DNA of 27,272 nt, taken from Candidatus Bruticola papionis. Lineage in GTDB: Bacteria > Vulcanimicrobiota > Xenobia > Xenobiales > Xenobiaceae. The stretch is from the NCBI GenBank assembly GCA_002407045.1, contig DHKB01000035.1, forward strand, positions 5,791-33,062, written 5' to 3'. Every line of letters begins with the position of its first letter. The first letter of the stretch is position 1. The notes below the pieces were generated by a model. That model was not told the origin of the DNA and searched no databases. It was given only the letters and a program-made list of their open reading frames with translations. This document shows, in pieces, positions 1 through 10,009 of the stretch. The position numbers were made by a program, and so were the translations under genes.

Positions 1-2958
1 GGGACATCAGCAGCAGTCGTCAAGTGTTGGCGTTTGCTTTGCCAATATAATTGTACGCCTCAACTTCCCTATTACGCAGAAATTTTTCCTGCACGTTCAA
101 CCAATAGTGATTTTTCCCAAATTTCTCAAGACTTTATTAACCACATACAAGATCGCGGCCAAGATTTACATGCTATTAACGAAGATCATAGTTTCTTTAT
201 CGAAATAGCTAAAGAGTATTGTCACAATATGGAAGAAGCTTCTTCTTTAAGTGGTTTACTATTACCTAACGCACTCATTTATTTTATGAAGTTGCTTCCT
301 CCTGAAGCTTTGCCTACTGGAAAACGCCTAATTTTTGCTAATTTTATCGAATATACTTACCCTCAGCTTGCCGCTTGGCAACAAGCTCTGACCGATTTGG
401 GATTTCACATTGAAACGCCTATTTATAAAAATACTCCTGCGCCAGAACTCAACTTAATAGGCAACCTAGAAGGTGACAAAGTAGTTTCTCCTTTTGAAAA
501 TTTCGAAGAAGAGCTAGCTCAAGCTGTCAATTATATTAAGCTAAAATTACAAGATCCCAACTATAGTGTCGCTTTAATTGTCCCTCAGCGTAACGAAGCT
601 CTTTATCTTATGCTCGATAAATATATCAATCCGCAAATACTTTTTATCGAGGGAGACAATAAACGCTCCTACAAAGCCGGTGGCGGTTTAGACTTACTAA
701 GCACTCCTCTGGGAAATGATCTCAGTACAGTTATCTTGTTTGCGGGACAGAAATTAAATCGCTGGCAACTTTTAAACTTAGTGCAAAACAGTTTTATTTA
801 CGCTTCGCAAGCTGAATTTTCTCAACGCTGCCATCTATATGCAAAAATCCGCCAAGATCCTCGCAGTGAGTATAGTTTAAAAGATCTCTACGACTTGGCC
901 AAAAGAACTGGATGTATACACTTAGCCAATTTAGCTGCCTTAACAGCTCAATTTACTCCCCAGCAAAGCGCCTTATTACGCCAAAGTTTTAAAAAGCTCA
1001 AGAAAAACTGTCGCCAAGTTGTTACTGATGCTAAAAGCCAAAAGCTCTCTTTACAAGCTAAAGCTAAAGACAAACTTATCGCTTGGCCCTCTGAAAGCGT
1101 AAGTTTCAGCAAGCAAAAATATCCTTTGCCAATTTGGATCGACTATTGCCGCTCTCTACTTAAGGTGTGGTTTACTTGTCCTCAAGAATCAAACGCCACG
1201 CTAATTATCCTTACCTACATGTCTAGGTTGCGTTCTTTTTGTACTTTAACCAATTATTATTCAATAGAGGACTTAACTTTTAGTGATTTTAGGCGTTATT
1301 TGCGCTTAGGGTTACACAACGTCAAGTTGCCTTTTTCCCAATGCACCGAAGAAGCCCCCAGATTTAATGTCTTAAATTTGCGTAAAGCTTTACGCCGCCA
1401 TTTTACAGAGCTTATCCTTTTAGGATTTAACTCCGAAACTTTTCCCACTCCAGTAAAATATCAAGGTTTTATTCCCCAGCAACTTCTGGCCGACTTAGGC
1501 TGGCCTCAAGGCAGCGCTTCTTTATGTCTTAAGGCCGCTTCTGAAGCCTTACAAACTCTCAGACATTGCGCCGACAAAGTTACTCTCTCTTTTGCCAACA
1601 ATATTAACAAAAATGACAGCACTGTAGCTGTGGAAGTCAGCCCCCTATGGAAAGAACCTTCCTTAAAATGTACTTTAAGGAGCAATTATGACGAACTAAG
1701 CAATTTGTATAGTTCCACTTCAGAGCTAACCACTTCGGAAGTAGCCAATATAAAGGAAAATGCAAAAGCGACCATAGATTCTAATCCTCTGGCCGTTTAT
1801 GGATTATATCCTTGGCCCGCCGAACAAGCGGAAAATGTTTGCGAAGCTGTCGAGGAAGTAGCTCCAGGCCCAGCTCGTCCCAACAAATTGGAGAAAGATG
1901 GCACTTTATCTTTCCAAGGTGGCGTAAAAGTTATCAGTTCTATGGCCAATTGCCCTTTACAAGCTTTGCTTTGCCATCGTTTAGGTTGCTCTACAATTGA
2001 AGATGAAGTAAAAAACGGTTTCGATACAAGTTTAGATCGCGGCAACCTATTACATAAGTGTTTGCAAAAATTCTGGGAAGAATATAAAAAAGAGCCTAAT
2101 AACCAAGGCCTTTCCAGTCGCAACCAAGCTATCAAATCTATTTTCGGCTTGGACGAAGCTACATATAAAGAGTGTGAACAAATCGATTTTCATCCTTTAG
2201 AAGTTAAGATCAAAGATTTAGTCCACCAAATACTACAAACAGAAGAGTATAAAGCTTTAAGTCAATATGTTTTAGATAACGAAGAAAAAGCAGCTACAGC
2301 CACTTTGTTAGCTTGGCTTAAATATGAGCTTAATCCACATGTGCGCCAAGATTTTAGCGTGGTAGCTTTAGAGCAACCGATCACTTTAACTATTTGTGCT
2401 AATTCCGAGCAAAAGTTGCCTTGCTCGGCGTTGGTTTGTTCCGGTACTATTGATCGTATTGATGAATTGCAACATAAGCAACAAGCTCTCGGCCAAGTTA
2501 TTATCGATTACAAAACTGGCAACGCTAAAAATGCCATAGTCAATGCTTGGGATCCTAGCGACGATTTTGCCACTAACCATCAAAAAAGAGACTATCAATT
2601 ACCCCTTTATGCCTTTGCCTCAGATCAAGACAACTATAAAGGCTTATTATTTGCCAAGCTAAAAGCAAAAACTTTCGTTGGTAAAGCCGACTTTAGCGAT
2701 GAAAATATTGAAGTCAATTTGCAAAGTGCTCTTGCTAGCGAAACCAATTCACGCCATAGTCAGGATAATTTAGGAAGTTGGGAAACTTTTAAAGCTAGTT
2801 GCCAAGCCACTTTCCAAGCCTTAGCTACTCAATACTTGCAAGGCAATTGTCAACGCACCAAAAATAAAGCCTTATGTAACAATTGCCAATTTAAGCAATT
2901 GTGCCATATAGGCGGAATAGGCGACGAAGTTGACAACGGACCGCAACTTGGTTCCTAG
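1..2958 (+). CDS. AddB-like PD-(D/E)XK nuclease subunit, DNA repair (5' end outside window)
   Basis: The frame is open to base 1, so the gene begins upstream; the first in-window start-like codon (TTG at 34) is probably internal, and residue numbers here count from it. The protein resembles AddB-type 'probable DNA repair protein' subunits of helicase-nuclease complexes that process double-strand breaks. The N-terminal two thirds looks like an inactivated UvrD-like fold (ALIVPQ near residue 180; no Walker A seen). The C-terminal third is a RecB-type nuclease: GNLLHKCL, then GTIDRID, then IDYKTG with Asp825 and Lys827, then YQLPLYAF. An upstream cysteine (SSMANCP) and a terminal CX2CX5C (ALCNNC...LC) match the Fe-S staple of AddB nucleases. 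The convergent gene at 2955-6899 is the likely AddA partner. The family assignment is firm; the exact subfamily is inferred. Confidence 0.85.
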   Translation, partial: GTSAAVVKCWRLLCQYNCTPQLPYYAEIFPARSTNSDFSQISQDFINHIQDRGQDLHAINEDHSFFIEIAKEYCHNMEEASSLSGLLLPNALIYFMKLLPPEALPTGKRLIFANFIEYTYPQLAAWQQALTDLGFHIETPIYKNTPAPELNLIGNLEGDKVVSPFENFEEELAQAVNYIKLKLQDPNYSVALIVPQRNEALYLMLDKYINPQILFIEGDNKRSYKAGGGLDLLSTPLGNDLSTVILFAGQKLNRWQLLNLVQNSFIYASQAEFSQRCHLYAKIRQDPRSEYSLKDLYDLAKRTGCIHLANLAALTAQFTPQQSALLRQSFKKLKKNCRQVVTDAKSQKLSLQAKAKDKLIAWPSESVSFSKQKYPLPIWIDYCRSLLKVWFTCPQESNATLIILTYMSRLRSFCTLTNYYSIEDLTFSDFRRYLRLGLHNVKLPFSQCTEEAPRFNVLNLRKALRRHFTELILLGFNSETFPTPVKYQGFIPQQLLADLGWPQGSASLCLKAASEALQTLRHCADKVTLSFANNINKNDSTVAVEVSPLWKEPSLKCTLRSNYDELSNLYSSTSELTTSEVANIKENAKATIDSNPLAVYGLYPWPAEQAENVCEAVEEVAPGPARPNKLEKDGTLSFQGGVKVISSMANCPLQALLCHRLGCSTIEDEVKNGFDTSLDRGNLLHKCLQKFWEEYKKEPNNQGLSSRNQAIKSIFGLDEATYKECEQIDFHPLEVKIKDLVHQILQTEEYKALSQYVLDNEEKAATATLLAWLKYELNPHVRQDFSVVALEQPITLTICANSEQKLPCSALVCSGTIDRIDELQHKQQALGQVIIDYKTGNAKNAIVNAWDPSDDFATNHQKRDYQLPLYAFASDQDNYKGLLFAKLKAKTFVGKADFSDENIEVNLQSALASETNSRHSQDNLGSWETFKASCQATFQALATQYLQGNCQRTKNKALCNNCQFKQLCHIGGIGDEVDNGPQLGS

Positions 2959-5900
2959 TTAGAGTCAACAATTTCGCAAAAGGCTTCCCCTTCAAAAGCG
3001 AGAGGGAAATAAAGGGCGGTACGGATCTTGCCTCTATATTGAGGGAAACATTCAGCCACAATATTTTTGTAAGCTATCAACTGTTCTCTATAATCATTAG
3101 TTTTACGCTTATAGAAGTCGGCTGCAGTCTCGCCAGTATGCAAGCAACTAGTCTTATAGTCGACAATCCAAAAAGTATCGCCTTCCACAAAGCATCTATC
3201 CAAAATACGTTTTTCAACTTCAAAGCACGTTTCTGTGCCCATATTTTCACCACAAGCTCCCTGGAGAAGCTGCTTATGAGCATAAAAAGCCAATTCACAA
3301 TTAGCTTGAGACCTACAACGCAAAATCCAACGCCCTTTTTCTGAATTAAGCAACTGACGAATAGCCAAATAGGCCCGATCGGCCAATTTTTGGCGCCGAC
3401 TTTCCGAAAATTCTTCGGCACACATTTTATCTACTACTGGCTTAAACGCAGTAACTATTTCTTCTGTATCCCAGCTTCCAGCTTTAATAGGCGGATATTG
3501 AGCCAATTGTTCAAAAGCATAATGGATTATGGTGCCCAGTTGAGCTTTTATGGAATGGTCGGAAACTTTACGCACAAATTTTTCCGCAGTTCTAGAATTA
3601 CTGGTTCCACCGCTTGATAAAGAGTTGCTTTCCCTGACCAATTCTAGGCCTTTATGCTCAGCGAACTTTACTGGACGCAAATATTTTTCTAAACCACACT
3701 CTTGGCTCCAAGTTACTTTTAAACGCGGAATCTTGTTGTCTGCCTCTAGGTCGCTTTCTATAGCCTCGAACATTGCTTGGCACTTTTCGAAGTAGATTTG
3801 CCCCAAAGCGGCTGCGTCAGCGACTTTAGAAAATTGTTCGGGGAAAAATTTGCTAAGCGAATCTAAAAGCCGACCATTTAAAATTTTGCCACTATTGAGA
3901 ACACAATATCTATCGATAAGCCCTTTAACAAAAGTAAACTTTATGTAAGTGTAAATGAAAAGGCGCTTTTTGGCCCTGGTAGCAGCTACATAAAAAAGAC
4001 GAACTCTCTCTCTTTCATCAAAATTATCAGCAAGATTTTTAACAGCTCTTCCAATAGGCGTATCTTCCCGACCATAACTAAGCAACATACTATTATTTCC
4101 ACCGTCGCTCCTAAAATCGTTATCATAGATAACGGAGGCATGTTCTAACATACTGACGCTATGATTGCGCTTTCTTTTTTTGCCTAATCCGGGAATGAAA
4201 ACATAATCAAATTCTAGACCTTTAGCTCCGTGAATAGTCAAAAATTGCACAGGATTGCCAATATCTGTAAGCGTATCGGCATACAAATCATTTAAGTCGT
4301 CATCTAAAGAATCTGAAGTTGGCCAAGTATTGCTTTCATTATACTTGTTAAGAAAATCAAGGTATTGTTGAGCCACTTTTAATTCTATATCACGATAGTA
4401 AGCTGGACCACCTAAACTGCGCCATAAGCATTCCACAGAACGCGCTAAAGTAAAGCTGCGGCGTTCTTTAAAAGCAGCCTTAAATGCCAAGTACAAGGAG
4501 CGGCAACGTTTAAGCAAATTGGCTTCGGCTTGTTTGTTTTTGACAAATTTTCCTAAAGCCGACCAGAAATCTCCTGGGCAAGAATATTTAATCGTATCCT
4601 TATCTTTAATAATATATCTTTCAGCAATAGCACAAATGTCTTGCCAAGTTAATCCCAGCAAAGGAGAGCGCAAAAGCATAATCCAAGCTGGACGATCTAA
4701 AGGATCCAAAATTATTTTCGTTATAGCCATTAACAGCGGCACTGGCTCAGCTTCTTGCAATTTTAAGATATCTTTTTGACTGACTGGAATATTTTTCTCT
4801 TGCAAAGCTTGCAAAATATGGCCGCCCAAATTTTTTTGTTCCAGAAGTACAGCGCAAGAAGCTTCTGGCTCTTGTTGGCGCAATTGGCTTATTTTTGCAA
4901 CTATCAATTCGGCTTCATAGACTGAAGGATCGTAATTTTCAGCAATTTTTAAGCCTTGAGATTCCAATTTGCCTCTTTCAGCTTCATTAAAAGAAATGAT
5001 AGGCTCAACAGTAATAGGACGCTGAATTGAAATTTTATCTGGCGGCGCAATAGAGGGCGAAAATTGCACAGTTCCCTTGGAGCTGCAACCAGTCTCGGGA
5101 AAAATGTGTTGAAAGACGCTATGCCCAAGTTCTTCAATTAAATTGACAACTGAGCGGAAATTTTGATGCAAAGTGCAAGCGTTTAGTTTTAAGCTATTAT
5201 ATTCACTGCGAATACCTACTTCTTTAGTATGAGTATAAACACTTACATCGGCACCGCGAAAACGATAAATAGATTGCATAGGATCGCCTACACAAAAAAC
5301 TGTTCGCCCTTCTCCTTCGCTCCAGTTGCAAGTTAAATTTATCAGCAACTTATACTGTTCCCAAGAAGTATCTTGATATTCGTCTACCAATATATGCTTA
5401 ATGGGATTTTCTACGCTAAATTTGTCAATGCCATTAGCATTATAAGGATCGCTAGCTTGCAAGGCAGCTCTGCTTATTTCTGCGTAGTCACATTTCATTT
5501 CCTGAGCAAAAACTTGATGTAAATTATCAATAGCAAAAGCCAAAATATGCAAAACTTTAGCTATTTTTTGCCACTGCTCATCCGTATATCGATCGGGGCC
5601 AAAGTCGGAAGCTAGTTGTAAAAGCTCTATAAATTCATCTCTTTGTTCACAATTATCACACTCGCTAAGCAAGCTACTTTGACTTTTGGAATCGGCAAAA
5701 TTTATCCAATCTTGATAATAATTTTTTTTGCTACTTTGTTTAGTTATGCCACTAAGTTGATCTTGATTGCCATTATAACGTAAAGAAGTCGCCGTTATCT
5801 GCTTGCGGAAACTATCTTTACTGCTGTTAAGTAAGACAATACTTAACCATTGCCACTTTTGCCAAGCTTCCAGCTTATCTTTTTCGCTAAACAGTTGGCT

Positions 5901-6899
5901 ATCAGCTAATCCAGCTAAAGCATAAACTAAAGTTGGCGCCTCTTTATCAGCTTGTTTAATTTTATCTTCGCAACCGGAATTATGCTCTAAAATAAGTGCC
6001 CTAGCTGCCCTCTCAACCACTTCACAAAAGTCATAATCTATAGTTGTAGCTGTTTGTTCCAAATCGGCGATAATTCCGTCGCGCCATTGGCGATAATTAG
6101 CCTCTGTTTTTTCGCGTAACTTTTCTTCTGGCCAAGTGATTCCACAAGTGGCTCCACCGTCGGACGATTTAGCAAACGACTCTCTATATAGCGCAGCGTA
6201 ATTGCTACTACTTTCAAAAACTTCAGCATCAAAAATTTTGACAAAATCACTGCGCTGTTCCAGCATTTTAGCCAAAGCTTCTTCAAATTGGCTCTGGCTA
6301 TTATCATAATCGACTAAAATATCTTGCAATTCCTCAGCTAAATCGGCATATTGCTCGTCTTCATTGTATAAGAGTGCATTGACTGTCTTTACAGCGGCCT
6401 GGTAATAATACTTATAACTATCAGAATCAGTTTCTAAACTGTATCCCATACCACTGGAAATAGGTAAATTTTGGGCGATATAATTGCAAAAGGAGTCAAT
6501 AGTGCGAATACGCAAGCGGGCTGGATTATCTAATAAATGCCAATTTTTCTGCCGATCCCGCTTTAAAGCAGCGGAAGCTAAAAGCCAATTATCTTTTTTA
6601 TATTGTACATCTTGAGGGCATTGCTTATGGCTAGACGCTTCTTTAAGGCAATCTAAGATGCGCTCTCTCATTTCGCCTACCGCCTTATTGGTAAAGGTGA
6701 TAGCTAAAATATCTTCTGGCTTATCTACTACACTGAGCAATTTTAGAAAGCGTTGAGTTAAAAGGCTAGTTTTGCCTGAGCCAGCTGGAGCTTGCACAAT
6801 ATAAGAGCGACTTGTATCTACAGCCAGTCGGCGAGCTTCCTCGTCAGAAAGGCGGAGCGCCTCTATACTTGTCAAATTGTTTGTCGTTTGCTTATCCAT
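2955..6899 (-). CDS. AddA-like UvrD/Rep helicase-nuclease
   Basis: A 1314-residue superfamily 1A helicase fused to a RecB-type nuclease, expected to unwind and trim DNA ends with the AddB-like protein. Helicase motifs are in order: Walker A APAGSGKT at 37-44, motif II VDEYQDT with Asp506, motif III GDPMQSIYRFRGAD, motif V IHGAKGLEFDYVF, motif VI FYVAATRAKKRLF near residue 970. The C-terminal nuclease has LGTIIHYAFE, then VDYKTS with Asp1247 and Lys1249, then YREQLIAY. The length fits AddA. The ATG at 6899 has only a weak ribosome site. The stop codon lies inside the palindrome CTAG at 2955-2958, which also holds the stop of the opposing gene. AddA and AddB genes usually lie in tandem, so this convergent layout is odd. 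UvrD-type assignment is certain; AddA-like function is very likely. Confidence 0.92.
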   Translation of the reverse strand: MDKQTTNNLTSIEALRLSDEEARRLAVDTSRSYIVQAPAGSGKTSLLTQRFLKLLSVVDKPEDILAITFTNKAVGEMRERILDCLKEASSHKQCPQDVQYKKDNWLLASAALKRDRQKNWHLLDNPARLRIRTIDSFCNYIAQNLPISSGMGYSLETDSDSYKYYYQAAVKTVNALLYNEDEQYADLAEELQDILVDYDNSQSQFEEALAKMLEQRSDFVKIFDAEVFESSSNYAALYRESFAKSSDGGATCGITWPEEKLREKTEANYRQWRDGIIADLEQTATTIDYDFCEVVERAARALILEHNSGCEDKIKQADKEAPTLVYALAGLADSQLFSEKDKLEAWQKWQWLSIVLLNSSKDSFRKQITATSLRYNGNQDQLSGITKQSSKKNYYQDWINFADSKSQSSLLSECDNCEQRDEFIELLQLASDFGPDRYTDEQWQKIAKVLHILAFAIDNLHQVFAQEMKCDYAEISRAALQASDPYNANGIDKFSVENPIKHILVDEYQDTSWEQYKLLINLTCNWSEGEGRTVFCVGDPMQSIYRFRGADVSVYTHTKEVGIRSEYNSLKLNACTLHQNFRSVVNLIEELGHSVFQHIFPETGCSSKGTVQFSPSIAPPDKISIQRPITVEPIISFNEAERGKLESQGLKIAENYDPSVYEAELIVAKISQLRQQEPEASCAVLLEQKNLGGHILQALQEKNIPVSQKDILKLQEAEPVPLLMAITKIILDPLDRPAWIMLLRSPLLGLTWQDICAIAERYIIKDKDTIKYSCPGDFWSALGKFVKNKQAEANLLKRCRSLYLAFKAAFKERRSFTLARSVECLWRSLGGPAYYRDIELKVAQQYLDFLNKYNESNTWPTSDSLDDDLNDLYADTLTDIGNPVQFLTIHGAKGLEFDYVFIPGLGKKRKRNHSVSMLEHASVIYDNDFRSDGGNNSMLLSYGREDTPIGRAVKNLADNFDERERVRLFYVAATRAKKRLFIYTYIKFTFVKGLIDRYCVLNSGKILNGRLLDSLSKFFPEQFSKVADAAALGQIYFEKCQAMFEAIESDLEADNKIPRLKVTWSQECGLEKYLRPVKFAEHKGLELVRESNSLSSGGTSNSRTAEKFVRKVSDHSIKAQLGTIIHYAFEQLAQYPPIKAGSWDTEEIVTAFKPVVDKMCAEEFSESRRQKLADRAYLAIRQLLNSEKGRWILRCRSQANCELAFYAHKQLLQGACGENMGTETCFEVEKRILDRCFVEGDTFWIVDYKTSCLHTGETAADFYKRKTNDYREQLIAYKNIVAECFPQYRGKIRTALYFPLAFEGEAFCEIVDSN

Positions 6900-7185
6900 T
6901 TCGGCTTTTATTCGCTTTCCGGCCTCAAAATTTTATCGCCATTTTGCTTTGCCAATTAGCCACTTTCTTCCTTGATTGTATTATCCCACTATTGGCATTT
7001 TACTTTATCTAGTTAAGTTTTTTCTTCACTGAGGACAAAGCTAAATTCTCTAATATTACAATTGACAGAAAATCCGCATTTTGTGGCCTAATAGCCACTA
7101 CTATCAAGAGCGATAAAGCGAGGCAGGTTTCAATAATTGCCTAAACGAACTGGCGAAAAGTATCTTTTTTTCGGGGAAGGTTGTT

Positions 7186-8469
7186 ATGGCAGATTACGAT
7201 GACAATGAAGTTCAATTGGCAGAAGCTAAAACTGTAGACAAAACAGACAAAAAATGTCCCAACTGTGGCGGTCCTATAACTTTCAGTCCCACTTCAGGAA
7301 AGTTAGTCTGTGACTATTGCGGACATGAAGAAGAAGTAAAAAAAGATCCTCCTAAGGCTGCCGCCGCTGCCGGTGCAGCCATTGAAGGTGTTGCTGCTTC
7401 TGCTGCTTCCAATAGCCCCGATAGTGGCTCGAAGAAAACAGCCAATACCAAACGTAATAAAAGTGGCAACAATATTCCCGGCATCCCTATTGATAAAGCT
7501 CCTGAGCAAGCCAACACCAACTGGGGCGACGAAAAGAAAGTCGTCAAGTGCAAATCCTGCGGTGCTTCTGCCATTTATGACGCCAAGCAAATTTCTGATA
7601 CTTGTCCTTATTGCGATTCAACTTTAGTTACGCAAGAAGATGAAGAGAAAGTGATGGCTCCTCAGGGAATAATTCCTTTTAGCGTCGATAAAGAAAAAGC
7701 TGGCAAAGAGTTTTCAAAATGGATTAAAGGCCTTTGGTTTGCTCCCAACGACTTGCAAAAGCGTGCTGCTCGTGGCGAGATTAACGGTATGTATGCCCCT
7801 TATTGGGCTTACGATACTGCCAGTGACGCCAAATACAAAGGCGAATATGGCGTAGAGCGCGAGGAAACTGATAGCAACGGCAATACTCATACTGAGATCG
7901 ATTGGTATCCCACCAAAGGAGAAATTCGCCACCAATTTGACGACAAGCTCATTCTTTCAGCAGAGAAGCAAAATGCTGATCTAATTAAAGATATCGAGCC
8001 TTTCGATATGAAAGCTTGCAAAGAGTATTTGCCAGAATATGTAGCTGGTTTTATTTCTGAGCGTTACGCTAAAGGCGTTAGTGAATGTTGGAAAGCAGCC
8101 CAAGAGGAGCTGAAAAGTGCCCTTGAAGATATGGCTGACCAACAAATCAGAACTAAACATAGTACTAGCCATTCGCGGGTAAATACTTTAGAGGCCAAAT
8201 TCTACGAAACTTATTATAAATATATTTTGTTGCCTCTCTGGCTTTCTAGCTATCGCTACAAAGGTACCGTCTATCACTTTGTAATCAATGGACAAACTGG
8301 CGAAGTCTCTGGCAATCGCCCCTACTCCATTCTCAAGATATTCCTTACTGTGGTTTGCGCCGCTATCTTCATCTGGAGTTTTGTCGATGACGACAATATG
8401 TTCATGTGGATTATCTTGGGTATTGTTGCTTCAATTATCTCTTGGATTATTGCTAAAATATTTGCCTAA
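7186..8469 (+). CDS. Double zinc-ribbon membrane-anchored protein
   Basis: A 427-residue protein of the TFIIB-type zinc-ribbon group often mislabelled as a PriA-like helicase; no helicase motif is present. The first ribbon has CX2C pairs at Cys24/27 and Cys42/45, the second at Cys122/125 and Cys140/143. An Ala-rich, then Lys/Asn-rich linker of about 75 residues separates them. A soluble middle region with MYAPYWAYD typical of the family follows, ending in two hydrophobic segments at about 384-401 and 408-426. The ribbons therefore probably sit in the cytoplasm on a membrane-anchored body. The ATG is supported by GGGGAAGG five bases upstream. The gene stands alone, divergent from the AddA-like gene and closed by a very strong hairpin. 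Molecular function is unknown. Confidence 0.85.
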   Translation: MADYDDNEVQLAEAKTVDKTDKKCPNCGGPITFSPTSGKLVCDYCGHEEEVKKDPPKAAAAAGAAIEGVAASAASNSPDSGSKKTANTKRNKSGNNIPGIPIDKAPEQANTNWGDEKKVVKCKSCGASAIYDAKQISDTCPYCDSTLVTQEDEEKVMAPQGIIPFSVDKEKAGKEFSKWIKGLWFAPNDLQKRAARGEINGMYAPYWAYDTASDAKYKGEYGVEREETDSNGNTHTEIDWYPTKGEIRHQFDDKLILSAEKQNADLIKDIEPFDMKACKEYLPEYVAGFISERYAKGVSECWKAAQEELKSALEDMADQQIRTKHSTSHSRVNTLEAKFYETYYKYILLPLWLSSYRYKGTVYHFVINGQTGEVSGNRPYSILKIFLTVVCAAIFIWSFVDDDNMFMWIILGIVASIISWIIAKIFA

Positions 8470-8498
8470 TCGGGATGCAATCTAAATAAGCCTAGCAT

Positions 8499-8560
8499 CG
8501 ATCCGACCGCTAACTCTTATCAATAGTGATATAGATAAGAGTTAGCGGTCGGATCTTTTT
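8499..8560 (+). terminator. Strong intrinsic terminator after zinc-ribbon gene
   Basis: A perfect 22-bp inverted repeat (arms 8500-8521 and 8534-8555) around a 12-base loop is followed directly by a run of five T. It lies about 30 bases after the stop of the zinc-ribbon gene. The stem is unusually long for a terminator. Confidence 0.9.
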
Positions 8561-8600
8561 ATTTAAAAAGCTAAATCTTGAATATATAACTAAAAAGCAA

Positions 8601-8637
8601 AAAAAAAAGACACCCCAGGGAGAGAGGCGTCTTTTCG
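8601..8637 (-). terminator. Intrinsic terminator of EF-hand protein gene
   Basis: Read on the minus strand, AAAAGACGCC pairs with GGTGTCTTTT using one G-U wobble, then a run of about ten T. The wobble pairs only in the minus-strand RNA, so the hairpin belongs to the gene ending at 8696. Confidence 0.85.
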
Positions 8638-8695
8638 TTCTAGAGCTTAAACTCTACTAAAGCTTAACCTCAGAACCGACTACAGTCGTTTTTTA

Positions 8696-9715
8696 CTATA
8701 AGCGAGCAACATCCATGCGGCGGACATCTTTAACGGAAGGCCACCAGTCGAAAGACTTGAAGGTCTGGCCGTTGCGGACGAAAGATCCGACCATATTGTC
8801 GTGGCTTACGCTAATGGAAGAGATTCCTAAAGCCTGTACGGAAGTGAGCTCACCAGCATCGGCGATACCGTTAGCATTCTTATCTTGCCATACGAAGAGA
8901 CCTTCGAGCTCAGCGCCACTCAACATGCCATCGTTATTCTTGTCTAAAGAAGACATCTCGTCGAAACCGTTGGCATAGCCATTGGCAGTACCGAAGAGGT
9001 TGGTGCCGTTGATGGTACCATCGGCGTTGGGACGGCAAAGCAAACCGTCATTGGTGCCGACCCACTCGGTGTAGACGGGGAAACCGTTACCGTTGAAATC
9101 GAACATGGTAGCGCCTTCAGACTTGAAGGAATTGGCATGAGCTAAATACTTGCCGTTAGAAGCTTCAATCTTGCCGTCGCCATCTAAGTCGAGAATGATA
9201 GGAGAAACGGTATAGGCTTCATTGATCTGGTAAATTTGGTACTGGTGGACATCTAATGTTTTGTTGGTATGTCCCTGAGCGCTGTAAGCCTTGGCCAAAT
9301 CATCGATATCACCCACGAGGATAGCGTCCTTGCTCTGATCAACAATGTTGGAACTCTCGAAGTGATCGAGAACCATCTGTCTGTTGCTATAAGTGCAATT
9401 GTGGCGGTAGGTATCTACCATGCTCTCGTACTTGGCGATCTCGGCTTGTACGGCACTGTCAGAAAGGTTGCCTACAATAAAACCACTCTCGTGATCGATA
9501 ACACCGCTAGTGGTCCAAGAGATATCATTGCCATCTTCATCGGTGTCGTAGTGCCAGAAGGTCATGTCGGCGTGGGCATCCACCTTGGTGTGGTAGGTAT
9601 GCTTATAAAGATTCCTGCTGGTTCCCCCGGTTACGTCGGTCACGCCGGCGAAAGAGGGGGCAGCTAGTAGAGCGCCAGATAGTAGTAGTCCTAGAGCGAT
9701 GTACTTGTAATTCAT
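8696..9715 (-). CDS. Secreted EF-hand / RTX-like calcium-binding protein
   Basis: A 339-residue protein with a clear Sec signal peptide (MNYKYIALGLLLSGALLAAP, cleavage probably after SFA). The second half follows a pattern known from the C-terminal parts of large RTX-type proteins: LDLDGDGKIE, FDFNGNG, TEWVGTNDGLL, NLFG, NGFDEMSSLDKNNDGMLSG, LFVWQDKNANGIADAGEL, LGISSISV. These are DxDxDG-type calcium loops. The N-terminal part (about 25-150) is not recognised. The start is supported by a GGGAG ribosome site. Codons strongly prefer C in the third position, unlike adjoining genes, which suggests high expression or a separate history. A TATACT box lies at 9796-9801 on this strand, without a good -35 partner. 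Calcium binding is inferred; the role outside the membrane is unknown. Confidence 0.8.
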   Translation of the reverse strand: MNYKYIALGLLLSGALLAAPSFAGVTDVTGGTSRNLYKHTYHTKVDAHADMTFWHYDTDEDGNDISWTTSGVIDHESGFIVGNLSDSAVQAEIAKYESMVDTYRHNCTYSNRQMVLDHFESSNIVDQSKDAILVGDIDDLAKAYSAQGHTNKTLDVHQYQIYQINEAYTVSPIILDLDGDGKIEASNGKYLAHANSFKSEGATMFDFNGNGFPVYTEWVGTNDGLLCRPNADGTINGTNLFGTANGYANGFDEMSSLDKNNDGMLSGAELEGLFVWQDKNANGIADAGELTSVQALGISSISVSHDNMVGSFVRNGQTFKSFDWWPSVKDVRRMDVARL

Positions 9716-10009
9716 ATTGTTCTCCCTTCAGGTGGCCGCTAATTAAATTTATAGCTGTTCGCTGGCGACACACCATAAACGACTTTTGCACATTTAGTAT
9801 ACAATTATTCTTTTGACAATGGAATATATTTTACACTTATTTAATAAAAAAATTGGCATAATAATTACGTTAGATTCGCAATACAACGGTATTTTAGCTA
9901 TGAAAATATGTGCCAAGTAGGAAACAAGAATTATTTATAAAAGTCTTTCAAATTAGGATCCTAAGCCCGGCTTATCGTCGGCCAGGGTAAAGATATTGCG
10001 GAGGCATAA

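Noticed and set aside
7062..7094. TTGACA upstream of the zinc-ribbon gene as a promoter.
   Set aside because: The nearest -10-like hexamer (TAATAG) is 21 bases away, too far for a standard promoter.
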